Assembly (NCBI GenBank): GCA_031383745.1
Contig: JANMZX010000239.1
Span: 1 to 22,991 of the forward strand
Reading direction: 5' to 3'
Length of the DNA stretch: 22,991 nt
Source: CAISIP01 sp031383745
Lineage (GTDB): Bacteria; Pseudomonadota; Gammaproteobacteria; Burkholderiales; Burkholderiaceae_C
Shown: positions 7,058 through 14,707 of the stretch, in pieces
Layout of the letters: each line of letters starts with the position of its first letter
Numbering within the stretch: the first letter of the stretch is position 1
Program-made: the position numbers and the translations under genes
The notes under the pieces: generated by a model
What the model was told of the DNA's origin: nothing
Seen by the model: the letters and a program-made list of their open reading frames with translations, nothing else
The model's database searches: none

Positions 7058-7078
7058 TGCGGTGGCATCATACCGGCC

Positions 7079-8293
7079 ATGCCATTGACCCAGGATCTGC
7101 GCGCCTTTGCGCGTGAACTCGCCGCTGTGCCGTGGAAAAGCACCGTCCACACGCTGCGCAAGCGCTTCCGGGAAGACCGCCTGGGCATTACCGCCAGCAG
7201 CCTGACCTTCACCACCACGATCGCGCTGGTGCCGCTCATCACCGTGGCGTTGGCGATCTTCACTGCGTTTCCGATGTTCGGCAAGTTGCAGGGCGCACTG
7301 CAGAAATGGCTGGTGGACAGCCTGGTGCCCGACAACATCGCGCGCCAGGTGCTGGGTTACCTGACGCAGTTCGCCGGCCAGGCCAGCCGGCTCGGGACCC
7401 TGGGCGTGGTCCTCCTGCTGGTGACCACGCTGGCGCTGATGGCCACGATCGACCGCACGCTCAACGGCATCTGGCGCGTGCGTGCGACGCGGCCGATGGG
7501 CCAGCGTGTGCTGTTGTACTGGTCGACGATGACGCTGGGCCCGCTGCTGCTGGGCGCGAGCGTGACCATGACCTCGCTGGCGGTGTCGGCGTCCAAGGGC
7601 CTGATCGGCGCCATGCCCGGTGGCGTCGCGTTTCTGCTCGACCTGGTGCAGTACGCGGTGCTGGCCGCCGGCATTGCCGCCCTGTACCACTACGTGCCCT
7701 TCACCCATGTGAAGTGGAGCCATGCCTGGGTCGGGGGCGTTTTCGTATCGACGGCGATGGAGATCACCAAGAAGCTGCTGGTGGTGTACCTGGGCAAGGT
7801 GCCGACCTACTCGGTGGTGTACGGCACCTTTGCCACGGTGCCGATCCTGCTGGTGTGGATCTACCTGGCCTGGGTGATCGTGCTGCTGGGGGCGGTGATC
7901 ACCGCGTATCTGCCCAGCCTGCGTTCGGGCGTGGTGCGGCGTGACCTGGGGCCGGGCTGGCGCTTCCAGCTTGCGCTGGAGACGCTGCAGGGCCTGCACC
8001 GGGCGCGCAACGGGCCGGCAAAGGGCTGCACCGTGTCCGAGCTGGCGGCAGCGCGGCAGGTCGGCCACCTGGGCATCGAGGCGGCGCTGGAGCCCTTGTT
8101 GCAGCTGGACTGGGTGGCGCGCATCGGCCCGGCGGCGGGCCACTCCGAGCCGCGCTACGTGTTGCTGGCCGACCCCGAATCGACACCCATGCAACCCCTG
8201 CTGCAGGAACTGCTGCTGCGCCGCGAGGCCAGTACGGAGGGCTTCTGGAACGGCTCGCAGTGGTCGCGGATGCGGCTGCGTGACGTGTTGTAG
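7079..8293 (+). CDS. YihY/virulence factor BrkB family inner membrane protein
   Basis: This 404-residue protein has six membrane segments (about 43-65, 105-124, 148-170, 184-206, 213-237 and 247-277) in the YihY/BrkB (formerly RNase BN) fold. Conserved landmarks are ASSLTFTTTIALVPL near the first segment, the RTLNGIWRV loop, ALYHYVPFTHVKWSHAWVGG, and SVVYGTFATVPILLVWIYLAW before the last segment. A cytoplasmic C-terminal region (about 285-404) contains a helical, winged-helix-like stretch. YihY proteins are not ribonucleases as once thought, and their transport or envelope role is unsettled. The start at 7079 is the first ATG before the homology; the upstream frame is a shadow. It converges on the molybdenum hydroxylase gene. 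Confidence 0.85.
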   Translation: MPLTQDLRAFARELAAVPWKSTVHTLRKRFREDRLGITASSLTFTTTIALVPLITVALAIFTAFPMFGKLQGALQKWLVDSLVPDNIARQVLGYLTQFAGQASRLGTLGVVLLLVTTLALMATIDRTLNGIWRVRATRPMGQRVLLYWSTMTLGPLLLGASVTMTSLAVSASKGLIGAMPGGVAFLLDLVQYAVLAAGIAALYHYVPFTHVKWSHAWVGGVFVSTAMEITKKLLVVYLGKVPTYSVVYGTFATVPILLVWIYLAWVIVLLGAVITAYLPSLRSGVVRRDLGPGWRFQLALETLQGLHRARNGPAKGCTVSELAAARQVGHLGIEAALEPLLQLDWVARIGPAAGHSEPRYVLLADPESTPMQPLLQELLLRREASTEGFWNGSQWSRMRLRDVL

Positions 8294-8312
8294 CCGGCCG
8301 CTGGTCGGCCGG
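8294..8312. terminator. GC-rich hairpin between convergent genes
   Basis: CCGGCCG and CGGCCGG form a perfect 7-bp stem with a CTGGT loop immediately after the yihY stop codon and 19 bp before the stop of the convergent gene. No T-run follows on either strand, so bidirectional termination is plausible but unproven. Confidence 0.4.
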
Positions 8313-8330
8313 GGCCTCTGCCGCGCCGAC

Positions 8331-10667
8331 TCAATGGCCCGGCTGCATCGCCTCCCACAGGCGTGCCGGTGTGAGTGGCATCTGCAGGAACGGTGTGCGC
8401 GCCGCCAGGCCGTTGCGCGCCAGGGCGTCGGCGATCGCGTTCACCACGCAGGGCGTGGCGCCGATGGTGCCGAGTTCGCCCACGCCCTTGACACCCAGCG
8501 GGTTGTTCTTGCAGGGGGTGGACTGGTCCATGGTGTTGCGAAACGGCGGCGTGATGTCGGCCCGCGGCGCGGCGTAATCCATCAGGCTGCCGGTCAGCAA
8601 CTGGCCGGACTCCGGGTCGTAGACCACCGCCTCGGTCAGTGCCTGGCCGATGCCCTGGATGGCGCCGCCGTCGAGCTGGCCCACGACGATCATCGGGTTC
8701 ACCACGCGGCCGACGTCGTTGACCGACGAATATTCCACCACGGCGACTTCACCGGTCTGTGGCGTGAGCTCGATCTCGCAGATGTGGCAGCCGTTGGGCC
8801 AGGACGGGCCGGCGACGGAGCTGGTGGATTCGAGGTGGATGCGCTGGCCGTCCTGCGCGGCGGCCAGTTCGAACAGGCCGATTCCGAGGTCGGTGCCCTT
8901 GACGCCGAAACGGCCGGTCTTGTACTCGATGTCCTGCGCGTCGGCTTCGAGCTTGGTGGCGGCCAGCGTGCGCATGTGGTCGATGGCGCGCTCCGAGCCG
9001 ACGCGTACCGCCGAGCCGCCGGCGAAGATCGAGCGTGAACCGGCGCTGCCGAATCCGTCGCCTTTGTCGGTGTCACCCAGCACCACACGGATGCGCTCGA
9101 TCGGCACGTCGAACACATCGACGGCCAGCTGCGCCAGCGAGGTGGCAATGCCCTGGCCCATGCCGTTGACGGCTGCGAACACCTCGATGATGCCGTCGGC
9201 CAGCACGGTCACGGTGACGCGCTCCTCGAACACGTTGCCGCCGGTCCATTCCAGGAAGGTGGCGATGCCCAGGCCGCGCCACTTGCCCTGCTGCCTGGAG
9301 GCCGCCTCGCGGGCCGCAAAACCGTCCCAGTCGGCCAGCGCCAGGCCCTGGTTCATGACATGCTCGAACTGGCCGCTGTCGTACGTCATGGCCATCGCGT
9401 TCTTGTACGGCATCTGGTCGGGGTGGATGAAGTTGCGCCGGCGCAGGGCGATGCGGTCCATGCCGATCTGGCGCGCGGCCTCGTCCATCAGCCGCTCCAT
9501 GATGTGGATCGCCTCGGGGCGCCCGGCGCCGCGGTAGGCGCCCACCGGCGCGGTGTTGGTCATCACCGCCTTGAAGTAGAAGTCGATGGTCTGGATGTCG
9601 TACACGCCGGTCTGCACCCACGGGCCGATCAGCAGCGGGATCGCCACCCCCACGCCGGTGGCATAGGCGCCGACGTTGGCGTGCGCATGCACCCGCAACG
9701 CCAGGATGCGGCCGGTGGCGTCGAGTGCGAGCTCGGCATGGCTTTCGGTGTCGCGCCCGGTGGCGCTGCTGAGGAATTCCTCGCTGCGCTCCGAGATCCA
9801 CTTGACCGGCCGCTTCAGTGTCCAGGCGCACCAGGCGGTGACCGCGTCCTCGGGATGGATGCCGCTCTTCATGCCGAAGCCGCCGCCCACATCGCCCACG
9901 GTGACGCGGATCTGCTCGCGCGGCAGGCCCAGGATGTCGTTGGCCAGCGAATTGCGGATGCCCGAGGGCATCTGCGAACTCATGCGTATCGTGAGCCGGC
10001 CGTCGGCCGGGTCCACCAGCGCCAGCACCGCGCGCGGTTCCAGCGTGAGCGCGGCCAGGCGCTGGTTGGTGATATCGAGCTTGACGACGTGGGCCGCGCC
10101 GGCAAAGGCAGTTGCGGCGGCCGCTGCGTCGCCGTGGCGCAACTCGGCGGCGATGTTGTCCGGGGCGTCGTCGCATACCACCGGCGCACCGGCTGCCGTG
10201 GCGCCGGCCAGGGTCACCACCATGGGCAGGTCTTCGTATTCCACCACCACGGCCTCTGCAGCGTCGCGCGCCTGCTGCATCGTGCTGGCGGCCACCACCG
10301 CCACGGCCTCGCCGACGAAACGTGCCCGTTCATGGGCCAGTATGTGGCGCGCGGGAGTCGCGCTGGGTGCACCCCCGGTGCGCGGGAAACCGGCGGTCCC
10401 TGGCACCGGCTTGACGCCGGCTGCCACCAGGTCAGCGCCGCAATACACGGCTACCACGCCGGGCATGGCCAGCGCTGCCGACTTGTCGACCGACACGATG
10501 CGCGCATGCGGATAGGGCGAGCGCACGAAACACAGGCGCACATGGTTGGCGAACGTGCTGTCGTCGGTGATGTCGTCGGTGTAGCGGCCCAGGCCCTTCA
10601 GGAGCTGGTCGTCCTCGATGCGGCGCACGGATTGGCCGCTGCCGAAACGGGTGTTGGTGTTGTCCAT
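8331..10667 (-). CDS. Molybdopterin-binding large subunit, xanthine dehydrogenase / form II CoxL-like
   Basis: This 778-residue protein is a molybdenum hydroxylase catalytic subunit. It has the N-terminal a/b hammerhead domain (about 20-140, beginning RRIEDDQLLKGLGRYTDD) and the molybdopterin-cytosine-dinucleotide domains after it (VGDVGGGFGMKSG; NGMGQG; LDGGAIQGIGQALTEA). AYRGAGR (377-383) is the form II motif; form I CO dehydrogenases carry AYxCSFR instead, so CO oxidation is unlikely. The catalytic base is Glu731 in GVGELGTIG. The family hydroxylates aldehydes, purines or N-heterocycles using water. It normally works with a 2Fe-2S subunit and an FAD subunit. Neither is next to this gene: upstream is a Calx-beta gene, downstream a convergent yihY. 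Electrons must pass to partners encoded elsewhere. The start at 10667 has an AAGG-type site and matches the family N-terminus. Confidence 0.88.
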   Translation of the reverse strand: MDNTNTRFGSGQSVRRIEDDQLLKGLGRYTDDITDDSTFANHVRLCFVRSPYPHARIVSVDKSAALAMPGVVAVYCGADLVAAGVKPVPGTAGFPRTGGAPSATPARHILAHERARFVGEAVAVVAASTMQQARDAAEAVVVEYEDLPMVVTLAGATAAGAPVVCDDAPDNIAAELRHGDAAAAATAFAGAAHVVKLDITNQRLAALTLEPRAVLALVDPADGRLTIRMSSQMPSGIRNSLANDILGLPREQIRVTVGDVGGGFGMKSGIHPEDAVTAWCAWTLKRPVKWISERSEEFLSSATGRDTESHAELALDATGRILALRVHAHANVGAYATGVGVAIPLLIGPWVQTGVYDIQTIDFYFKAVMTNTAPVGAYRGAGRPEAIHIMERLMDEAARQIGMDRIALRRRNFIHPDQMPYKNAMAMTYDSGQFEHVMNQGLALADWDGFAAREAASRQQGKWRGLGIATFLEWTGGNVFEERVTVTVLADGIIEVFAAVNGMGQGIATSLAQLAVDVFDVPIERIRVVLGDTDKGDGFGSAGSRSIFAGGSAVRVGSERAIDHMRTLAATKLEADAQDIEYKTGRFGVKGTDLGIGLFELAAAQDGQRIHLESTSSVAGPSWPNGCHICEIELTPQTGEVAVVEYSSVNDVGRVVNPMIVVGQLDGGAIQGIGQALTEAVVYDPESGQLLTGSLMDYAAPRADITPPFRNTMDQSTPCKNNPLGVKGVGELGTIGATPCVVNAIADALARNGLAARTPFLQMPLTPARLWEAMQPGH

Positions 10668-10693
10668 GGGGTGTCTGCCTTTGCTGGTCGCTG

Positions 10694-10746
10694 GAGTTGC
10701 AAGAGTGTGCCGGGCGGCGGTGAACCGCGCTATTGTGCTGCAACTC
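10694..10746. promoter_or_regulatory. Inverted repeat upstream of the molybdenum hydroxylase gene
   Basis: GAGTTGCA (10694-10701) and TGCAACTC (10739-10746) are perfect 8-bp inverted copies with 37 bp between them, starting 27 bp before the ATG at 10667. Such spacing fits two half-sites of a dimeric regulator on the same DNA face, or a looped site. No clear -35/-10 pair was found. Function is inferred. Confidence 0.3.
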
Positions 10747-10839
10747 GGGCGTGGAGAGGCTGCGGGGAGCAGGGGCCCCGTTTCGGCGGTCCTGCCAGCC
10801 ACCCAGGTGGACGGCCGGTGGCGTCCTGTGTCCCCGCGG

Positions 10840-10889
10840 GCGGATCGGGTTCAAGCGTGCGGCGCGCTGCGCCGCCGGACCCGATCCGC
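10840..10889. repeat. Nested palindrome downstream of the Calx-beta gene
   Basis: The outer arms GCGGATCGGGT (10840-10850) and ACCCGATCCGC (10879-10889) are perfect 11-bp complements. They enclose a second perfect 7-bp hairpin, GCGGCGC (10859-10865) with GCGCCGC (10869-10875). A further pair, GGCCCCG (10915-10921) and CGGGGCC (10944-10950), touches the Calx-beta stop codon. Together these could end the upstream transcript or protect its 3' end; no T-run is present. A REP-like repeat element is the alternative. Confidence 0.45.
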
Positions 10890-10949
10890 AGGTGCGGCCA
10901 GGCCCTTCTTCACAGGCCCCGATGCGGGGAGCGCCCGTCTGCGCGGGGC

Positions 10950-12398
10950 CTAGTGCCGCCCGCCACGGTGCAGCACCCGCACGCTGCTCACCCTGGTGAA
11001 GGGGTCTGCCTTTCCGAGGTCATTGGACGCGGCCAGCTCGATCTTCTGGTCACCGACCGCTGCAGGCTTGAAACTGATGCCCATGGTCAGCGTCACCTCC
11101 CGGCCGGTCGCGCCACTGCCTTCGACACTGGTTTCGGCCAGATGCAGACGCGCGTAGGGGGTTTCGAGCACACCGGGCCAGCCGGGCTCGACGGCCATGC
11201 TGCAACGCGGTTCCGTGCGTTTGTCGCGGTCGGACTTGCCGGCGGGGCGCTTGTCCTGGCTGCACAGGCTGAAGCGGTTGCTCGGTTCGTCCCACCGGAC
11301 CCACAGGGCCGTGGTGTCGTTGTCGCCGATCCGCATGTCGATGGTGCGCAGGTCGCGCCAGACCTGACCCTCGGGCATGGTCCAGGTGACGCTGTAGGCC
11401 TGGTGCTCGTCGACCTGGATACGCGACCTGTCGGGCGTGAGTTGGAAACTGCCGACGTCGTTCACGTTGTCACGGATGGTGACCTGGCCGCTGCGCATGA
11501 AATTGGGTGCGATGAACGAGACACCGGGTGGCGGGTTGGCGAGGTCGACGAAGAGGGTTTCGTTGGCTTCGTCGAAGGCGTCGGCGCAGATCGGGACAAA
11601 TATGGTCGCCCGGGTCAGGCCTGCAAAAATGGTGACCCGGTCCGTCCGTGGCACAAAGTCCCGCGTGCTGAACCGCAAGAGGATGGGGTCGAATCCGGTG
11701 CAGGAATCGGCCGGGCTGTAGATCAGGTTTCGGGCCAGGGACGCGGTGCCTGCGCGGGTGCTGAAATCGATGCTGATATCGTGGCCACTGGGCTGGCTCA
11801 GATTGACCAGCAATACGGCGGATTTGGATCCGCTCGCAGGCTCGGTGACGATCGTGTTCTCGATCCACAGACGCAGATTGCCGTCGTCGTTCTGAATCGT
11901 CCCAACGGCTTCGCACACATCGCACCGGACTGCCGCGATCGCCACCCGCAGGGTCTTGGATTCTTCCGCGAGCGTGTCGCCGCACACGGTGATGTCGACG
12001 CTTCCCTCCGTGTCGCCGGCCGCAATGATCGTCCGGTCGCCAGCGATCGAGATGTAGTCGGTGCCTGCAACGGAGCAACTGGTGCCGCCCTCGGCTGGCA
12101 ATACACCGGACGGCGCGAACCGTGACGTGGTGACACGTGCCCTCAGACCGTTGCCCACCACAACCGGAGTGCCGGTCTGCGTTACACGGAATGACAGGAT
12201 GGTGTTGCCGCTGTTGCCTTCGATAACCGTGGCCGGGTGAAGGGTGACCTGGTTGACTTGCGCCATCGCTGCTGTCCCCCAGCAGGCTGGCAATACAGCG
12301 AGGATGGACGCGGCAACGAAGCGCATGATCTTGGCGCCCGCCAAACTGCTTTTCGCGCATGGTGTCAGTGTTTTGGGGTGCAGGTGCGGATGCGACAT
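10950..12398 (-). CDS. Secreted Calx-beta domain protein
   Basis: This 482-residue exported protein has a long n-region, a hydrophobic core (about 27-42) and a signal peptidase I site after AMA (A46/Q47). Domain 1 (47-173) and domain 2 (174-313) are Calx-beta-like immunoglobulin folds. Each carries the hallmark acidic strand: DTLAEESKTLRV near 141-152 and DAFDEANETLFVDL near 273-286. Cysteines at C108, C139, C159 and C162 suggest disulfides in domain 1. The C-terminal 170 residues (314-482) are beta-rich, with two Cys and a basic stretch, but were not recognised. Calx-beta domains bind Ca2+ and often occur in adhesins. The start at 12398 follows GAGGGAG; an internal ATG at 12326 (M25) would give a tighter signal peptide but has no ribosome binding site. 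No membrane anchor or sorting signal is visible. Confidence 0.78.
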   Translation of the reverse strand: MSHPHLHPKTLTPCAKSSLAGAKIMRFVAASILAVLPACWGTAAMAQVNQVTLHPATVIEGNSGNTILSFRVTQTGTPVVVGNGLRARVTTSRFAPSGVLPAEGGTSCSVAGTDYISIAGDRTIIAAGDTEGSVDITVCGDTLAEESKTLRVAIAAVRCDVCEAVGTIQNDDGNLRLWIENTIVTEPASGSKSAVLLVNLSQPSGHDISIDFSTRAGTASLARNLIYSPADSCTGFDPILLRFSTRDFVPRTDRVTIFAGLTRATIFVPICADAFDEANETLFVDLANPPPGVSFIAPNFMRSGQVTIRDNVNDVGSFQLTPDRSRIQVDEHQAYSVTWTMPEGQVWRDLRTIDMRIGDNDTTALWVRWDEPSNRFSLCSQDKRPAGKSDRDKRTEPRCSMAVEPGWPGVLETPYARLHLAETSVEGSGATGREVTLTMGISFKPAAVGDQKIELAASNDLGKADPFTRVSSVRVLHRGGRH

Positions 12399-12433
12399 GA
12401 CGGACTCCCTCGGTGGTTTGAACCCGCCGATCC

Positions 12434-12454
12434 CGCGCCAAGGTCCTTGGCGCG
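12434..12454. promoter_or_regulatory. Perfect 10-1-10 bp palindrome before the Calx-beta gene
   Basis: CGCGCCAAGG (12434-12443) and CCTTGGCGCG (12445-12454) are perfect complements around a single central base. The site lies 36 bp upstream of the Calx-beta start. Its length, symmetry and position fit a dimeric regulator's operator; a small RNA hairpin in the leader is the alternative. The regulator is unknown. Confidence 0.5.
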
Positions 12455-12474
12455 TCCGGCAGGAGCAACCATTG

Positions 12475-12514
12475 TTTGGGGCCATTGCAGATCCGGCTAG
12501 CCCCAAAATTGGGG
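12475..12514. promoter_or_regulatory. Cluster of TTGGGG inverted sites
   Basis: TTTGGGGC (12475-12482) is inverted as GCCCCAAA (12500-12507), and CCCCAA (12501-12506) pairs with TTGGGG (12509-12514) around AA. Three half-sites of the same hexamer thus occur within 40 bp, between the P450 stop and the Calx-beta start. It may be an operator or a 3'-end structure of the P450 transcript; no T-run follows. Confidence 0.35.
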
Positions 12515-12549
12515 TCAATCGGGGCCCACGCGGTGGCTGATCGGATGCG

Positions 12550-13839
12550 CTAACAGTGAAACGGTGCCTTGACAAACCCCCTGAAACGCGCCCGCCGTCC
12601 GCGGACCGGCAGGCTGGTCAAGCTGAAGTTCTCAAACCGCGCCAGAAACCGTCCCACCGCGATGCGCCCCTCCAGGCGTGCCAGGCTCAGCCCCGCACAC
12701 TGGTGGATGCCAAAACCGAAGGCCAGGTGGCGGTTGTCGGCTCGGCGCAGGTCCAGCGTGTTCGGCGCGGCGAACTGTGCCGGATCGCGGTTGGCGGCAG
12801 CGATGCACAGCGTCACCAGTGCGCCGGCGGGCAGGTCGACGCCACCCACCGTGCAGGCCCGCAGTGCGCGGCGGTTGCCGAGCTGGTTGGAGGGCTCGAA
12901 GCGCAGGAATTCGTCCACTGCCAGTGTCAGGCAGGCTTCCAGGGCGGCAGCGTCGCCGGCCGCGCGTCGCAGGTCTGCCACCAGCCCGGCCAGTGCCTGG
13001 GGATGCTCCTGCAGGCTGACCAGCGCATTGCCGATCAGATTGGTGGTGGTCTCGTGGCCGGCGTTGAGGATGAAGATGCAGTTGTGCAGCAACTCCTGCT
13101 CGGACAGCTGGCCGCCGGCATCGTGGGCCTCGCCCCGGATGAGGCGGGTGAGCACGTCCTGCTCGGGGTTTCCCGGGTGCTTGCGCCGATCGGCGATCAG
13201 CGCGCGCAGATACGCGCAGAATTCCTGCACGCTGTGGTTGCCAAGCGCCAGTTGCTGCGGAGTCAGGGCGGGTTCGAGCGCACCCAGGATCGCCAGCGAC
13301 CAGCCGCGCAGCGGGGCGCGGTCGGCCGCAGGCACGCCCAGCAGGTTGCCGATCACCTCCACGGGAATGGCCGACGCGAAGTCGGCGATCAGGTCGCCGC
13401 CGCCCCGCTGTTCGATCTGCGCCAGCAGCCGGTCGACCAGCGCCACCAGGCCGGGCTCCATGTCGGAGATGGCGCGCCGCGTCAACGCGCCCATGATCAG
13501 TTTGCGCACCCGGCTGTGCAGCGGCGGATCGTTGAACACCAGGCTGGTGGTGTGGTGTTCCAGCAGCAGCGGCGCCTCCTGGTACTTGGGCGCGAACTCG
13601 ACCTTCTTGTCCGAACTGAAGGTCTGCGCGTCGCGGTATACCGCCACCAGGTCGTCGAAGCGGGTCAGGAACCAGCTGCCATCGGGCATCCGGCGCACTG
13701 GCTGGTGGACGCGCAGCGCGTCGAACACCGGGTACGGGTTGGTGTAGAAGTCGTCGGGCAGGGCGCGCAGGTCGAATCCATCGGCGATCTCCCGTGCGCG
13801 CTCCAGTGGCATCGGCAGTGTCACGCCATTACGGCTCAT
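12550..13839 (-). CDS. Cytochrome P450 (soluble bacterial type)
   Basis: This 429-residue heme monooxygenase shows the I-helix oxygen-activation motif AGHETT (260-265), the K-helix ExxR as EFLR (310-313), and the heme-binding loop FGFGIHQCAG with the thiolate ligand C381. It has no membrane anchor, so it is a cytoplasmic bacterial P450 that needs a ferredoxin and reductase. None is encoded in this window. It begins 58 bp after the alpha/beta hydrolase stop and may be the third gene of a metY-hydrolase-P450 transcript. GGAG lies 8 nt before the ATG. The substrate cannot be deduced; hydroxylation of a fatty, terpenoid or aromatic compound is possible. Confidence 0.9.
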   Translation of the reverse strand: MSRNGVTLPMPLERAREIADGFDLRALPDDFYTNPYPVFDALRVHQPVRRMPDGSWFLTRFDDLVAVYRDAQTFSSDKKVEFAPKYQEAPLLLEHHTTSLVFNDPPLHSRVRKLIMGALTRRAISDMEPGLVALVDRLLAQIEQRGGGDLIADFASAIPVEVIGNLLGVPAADRAPLRGWSLAILGALEPALTPQQLALGNHSVQEFCAYLRALIADRRKHPGNPEQDVLTRLIRGEAHDAGGQLSEQELLHNCIFILNAGHETTTNLIGNALVSLQEHPQALAGLVADLRRAAGDAAALEACLTLAVDEFLRFEPSNQLGNRRALRACTVGGVDLPAGALVTLCIAAANRDPAQFAAPNTLDLRRADNRHLAFGFGIHQCAGLSLARLEGRIAVGRFLARFENFSLTSLPVRGRRARFRGFVKAPFHC

Positions 13840-13897
13840 CCGGCATGCTCCATGTAGCGCATCGTGGATGTCGCCATTGCGGACAGCCCGTCGGGAC

Positions 13898-14707
13898 TCA
13901 CCTGGCCAGGAAATCGCGGATCGCTGCCAGCACGGCGTCGGGGGCTTCGGTCATCATCTGGTGGCCGGCGTCCACCACCACCACCTGTGCACTGGCTGCC
14001 TTCGCGACCAGCGCCTGCGCCGCTTTGGGCGGTGTCATCTGGTCCTGGCGGCCAAGCACGAACAACACGGGTGCGGTGACCGCGGCCATGGCCTCCAGGC
14101 CACCGGCATAACTGTCGCAGGCCTTGAACGCGGCGTGGAACAGGTTCGTGGTGCTGTTGCTGGCCTGCACGCGGCGCATCAGCGCACGCGAGCCGCCATA
14201 CAGCCAGGTGCCCGGGCCGAGGGCCGACGGCGGTGGCGCGAGCATGGAGTGCGAGAAGATGTTGACCATGTCGATCGCCTTGTGCGCGTCGGTCAGCGAC
14301 CCCTCCAGCAATGCCACCGACACCTTCATGGGGAATGCCGTGCCCGCCAGCACCAGGTGGCTGACCCGGGCCGGCGCGCGTGCTGCGGCTTCCAGTGCGA
14401 TCAGCGAGCCGAAGCTGTGGCCGATCAGGGCGGCGCGTGCCAGTCCGGCGGCGTCCATCAGCGCCAGGATGACATCGGCCGCCTCCTCCACGGTGGCGGG
14501 CGCCTTGCCGGCACTCTTGCAGTGACCGGGCAGGTCGAGCGCCAGCACGTTCCAGCCGTGGTGCGCGAGGTAACGCGTCTGCAGGATCCATACGCTGTGG
14601 TCGTTGAGTGCGCCGTGGATGAAGATGGCCGTGGGTTGGGCGGCATTGAAGGCCTTGCCGCCGGTGTAGCAGAAGGTGGGGTTGCCGTGGACCTGGAACT
14701 GCATCAT
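13898..14707 (-). CDS. Alpha/beta hydrolase
   Basis: This 269-residue alpha/beta hydrolase-fold enzyme has a complete catalytic triad: S98 in the nucleophile elbow GHSFG, D222 in LGRQDQM, and H249 in DAGHQM. The oxyanion-hole motif is FIHGAL near residues 29-34. A lid domain spans about residues 125-200. The enzyme is probably cytoplasmic and cuts an ester, lactone or similar bond. Its ATG overlaps the metY stop by 4 nt (ATGA), so the two are translationally coupled; a second ATG at 14704 is an equal start candidate. The tight coupling suggests a role tied to methionine or acylhomoserine metabolism, but no substrate is shown by the sequence. Confidence 0.85.
   Translation of the reverse strand: MMQFQVHGNPTFCYTGGKAFNAAQPTAIFIHGALNDHSVWILQTRYLAHHGWNVLALDLPGHCKSAGKAPATVEEAADVILALMDAAGLARAALIGHSFGSLIALEAAARAPARVSHLVLAGTAFPMKVSVALLEGSLTDAHKAIDMVNIFSHSMLAPPPSALGPGTWLYGGSRALMRRVQASNSTTNLFHAAFKACDSYAGGLEAMAAVTAPVLFVLGRQDQMTPPKAAQALVAKAASAQVVVVDAGHQMMTEAPDAVLAAIRDFLAR

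Noticed and set aside
8331..10667. Aerobic CO dehydrogenase (form I CoxL)
   Set aside because: The active-site loop reads AYRGAGR, not the Cys-containing AYxCSFR of true CO dehydrogenases.
9360..12125. Plus-strand open frame of about 920 codons
   Set aside because: Lies antisense across the molybdenum hydroxylase and Calx-beta genes and shows no recognisable motif.
12556..13857. Plus-strand open frame opposite the P450
   Set aside because: All P450 motifs are on the minus strand; this frame is a shadow.
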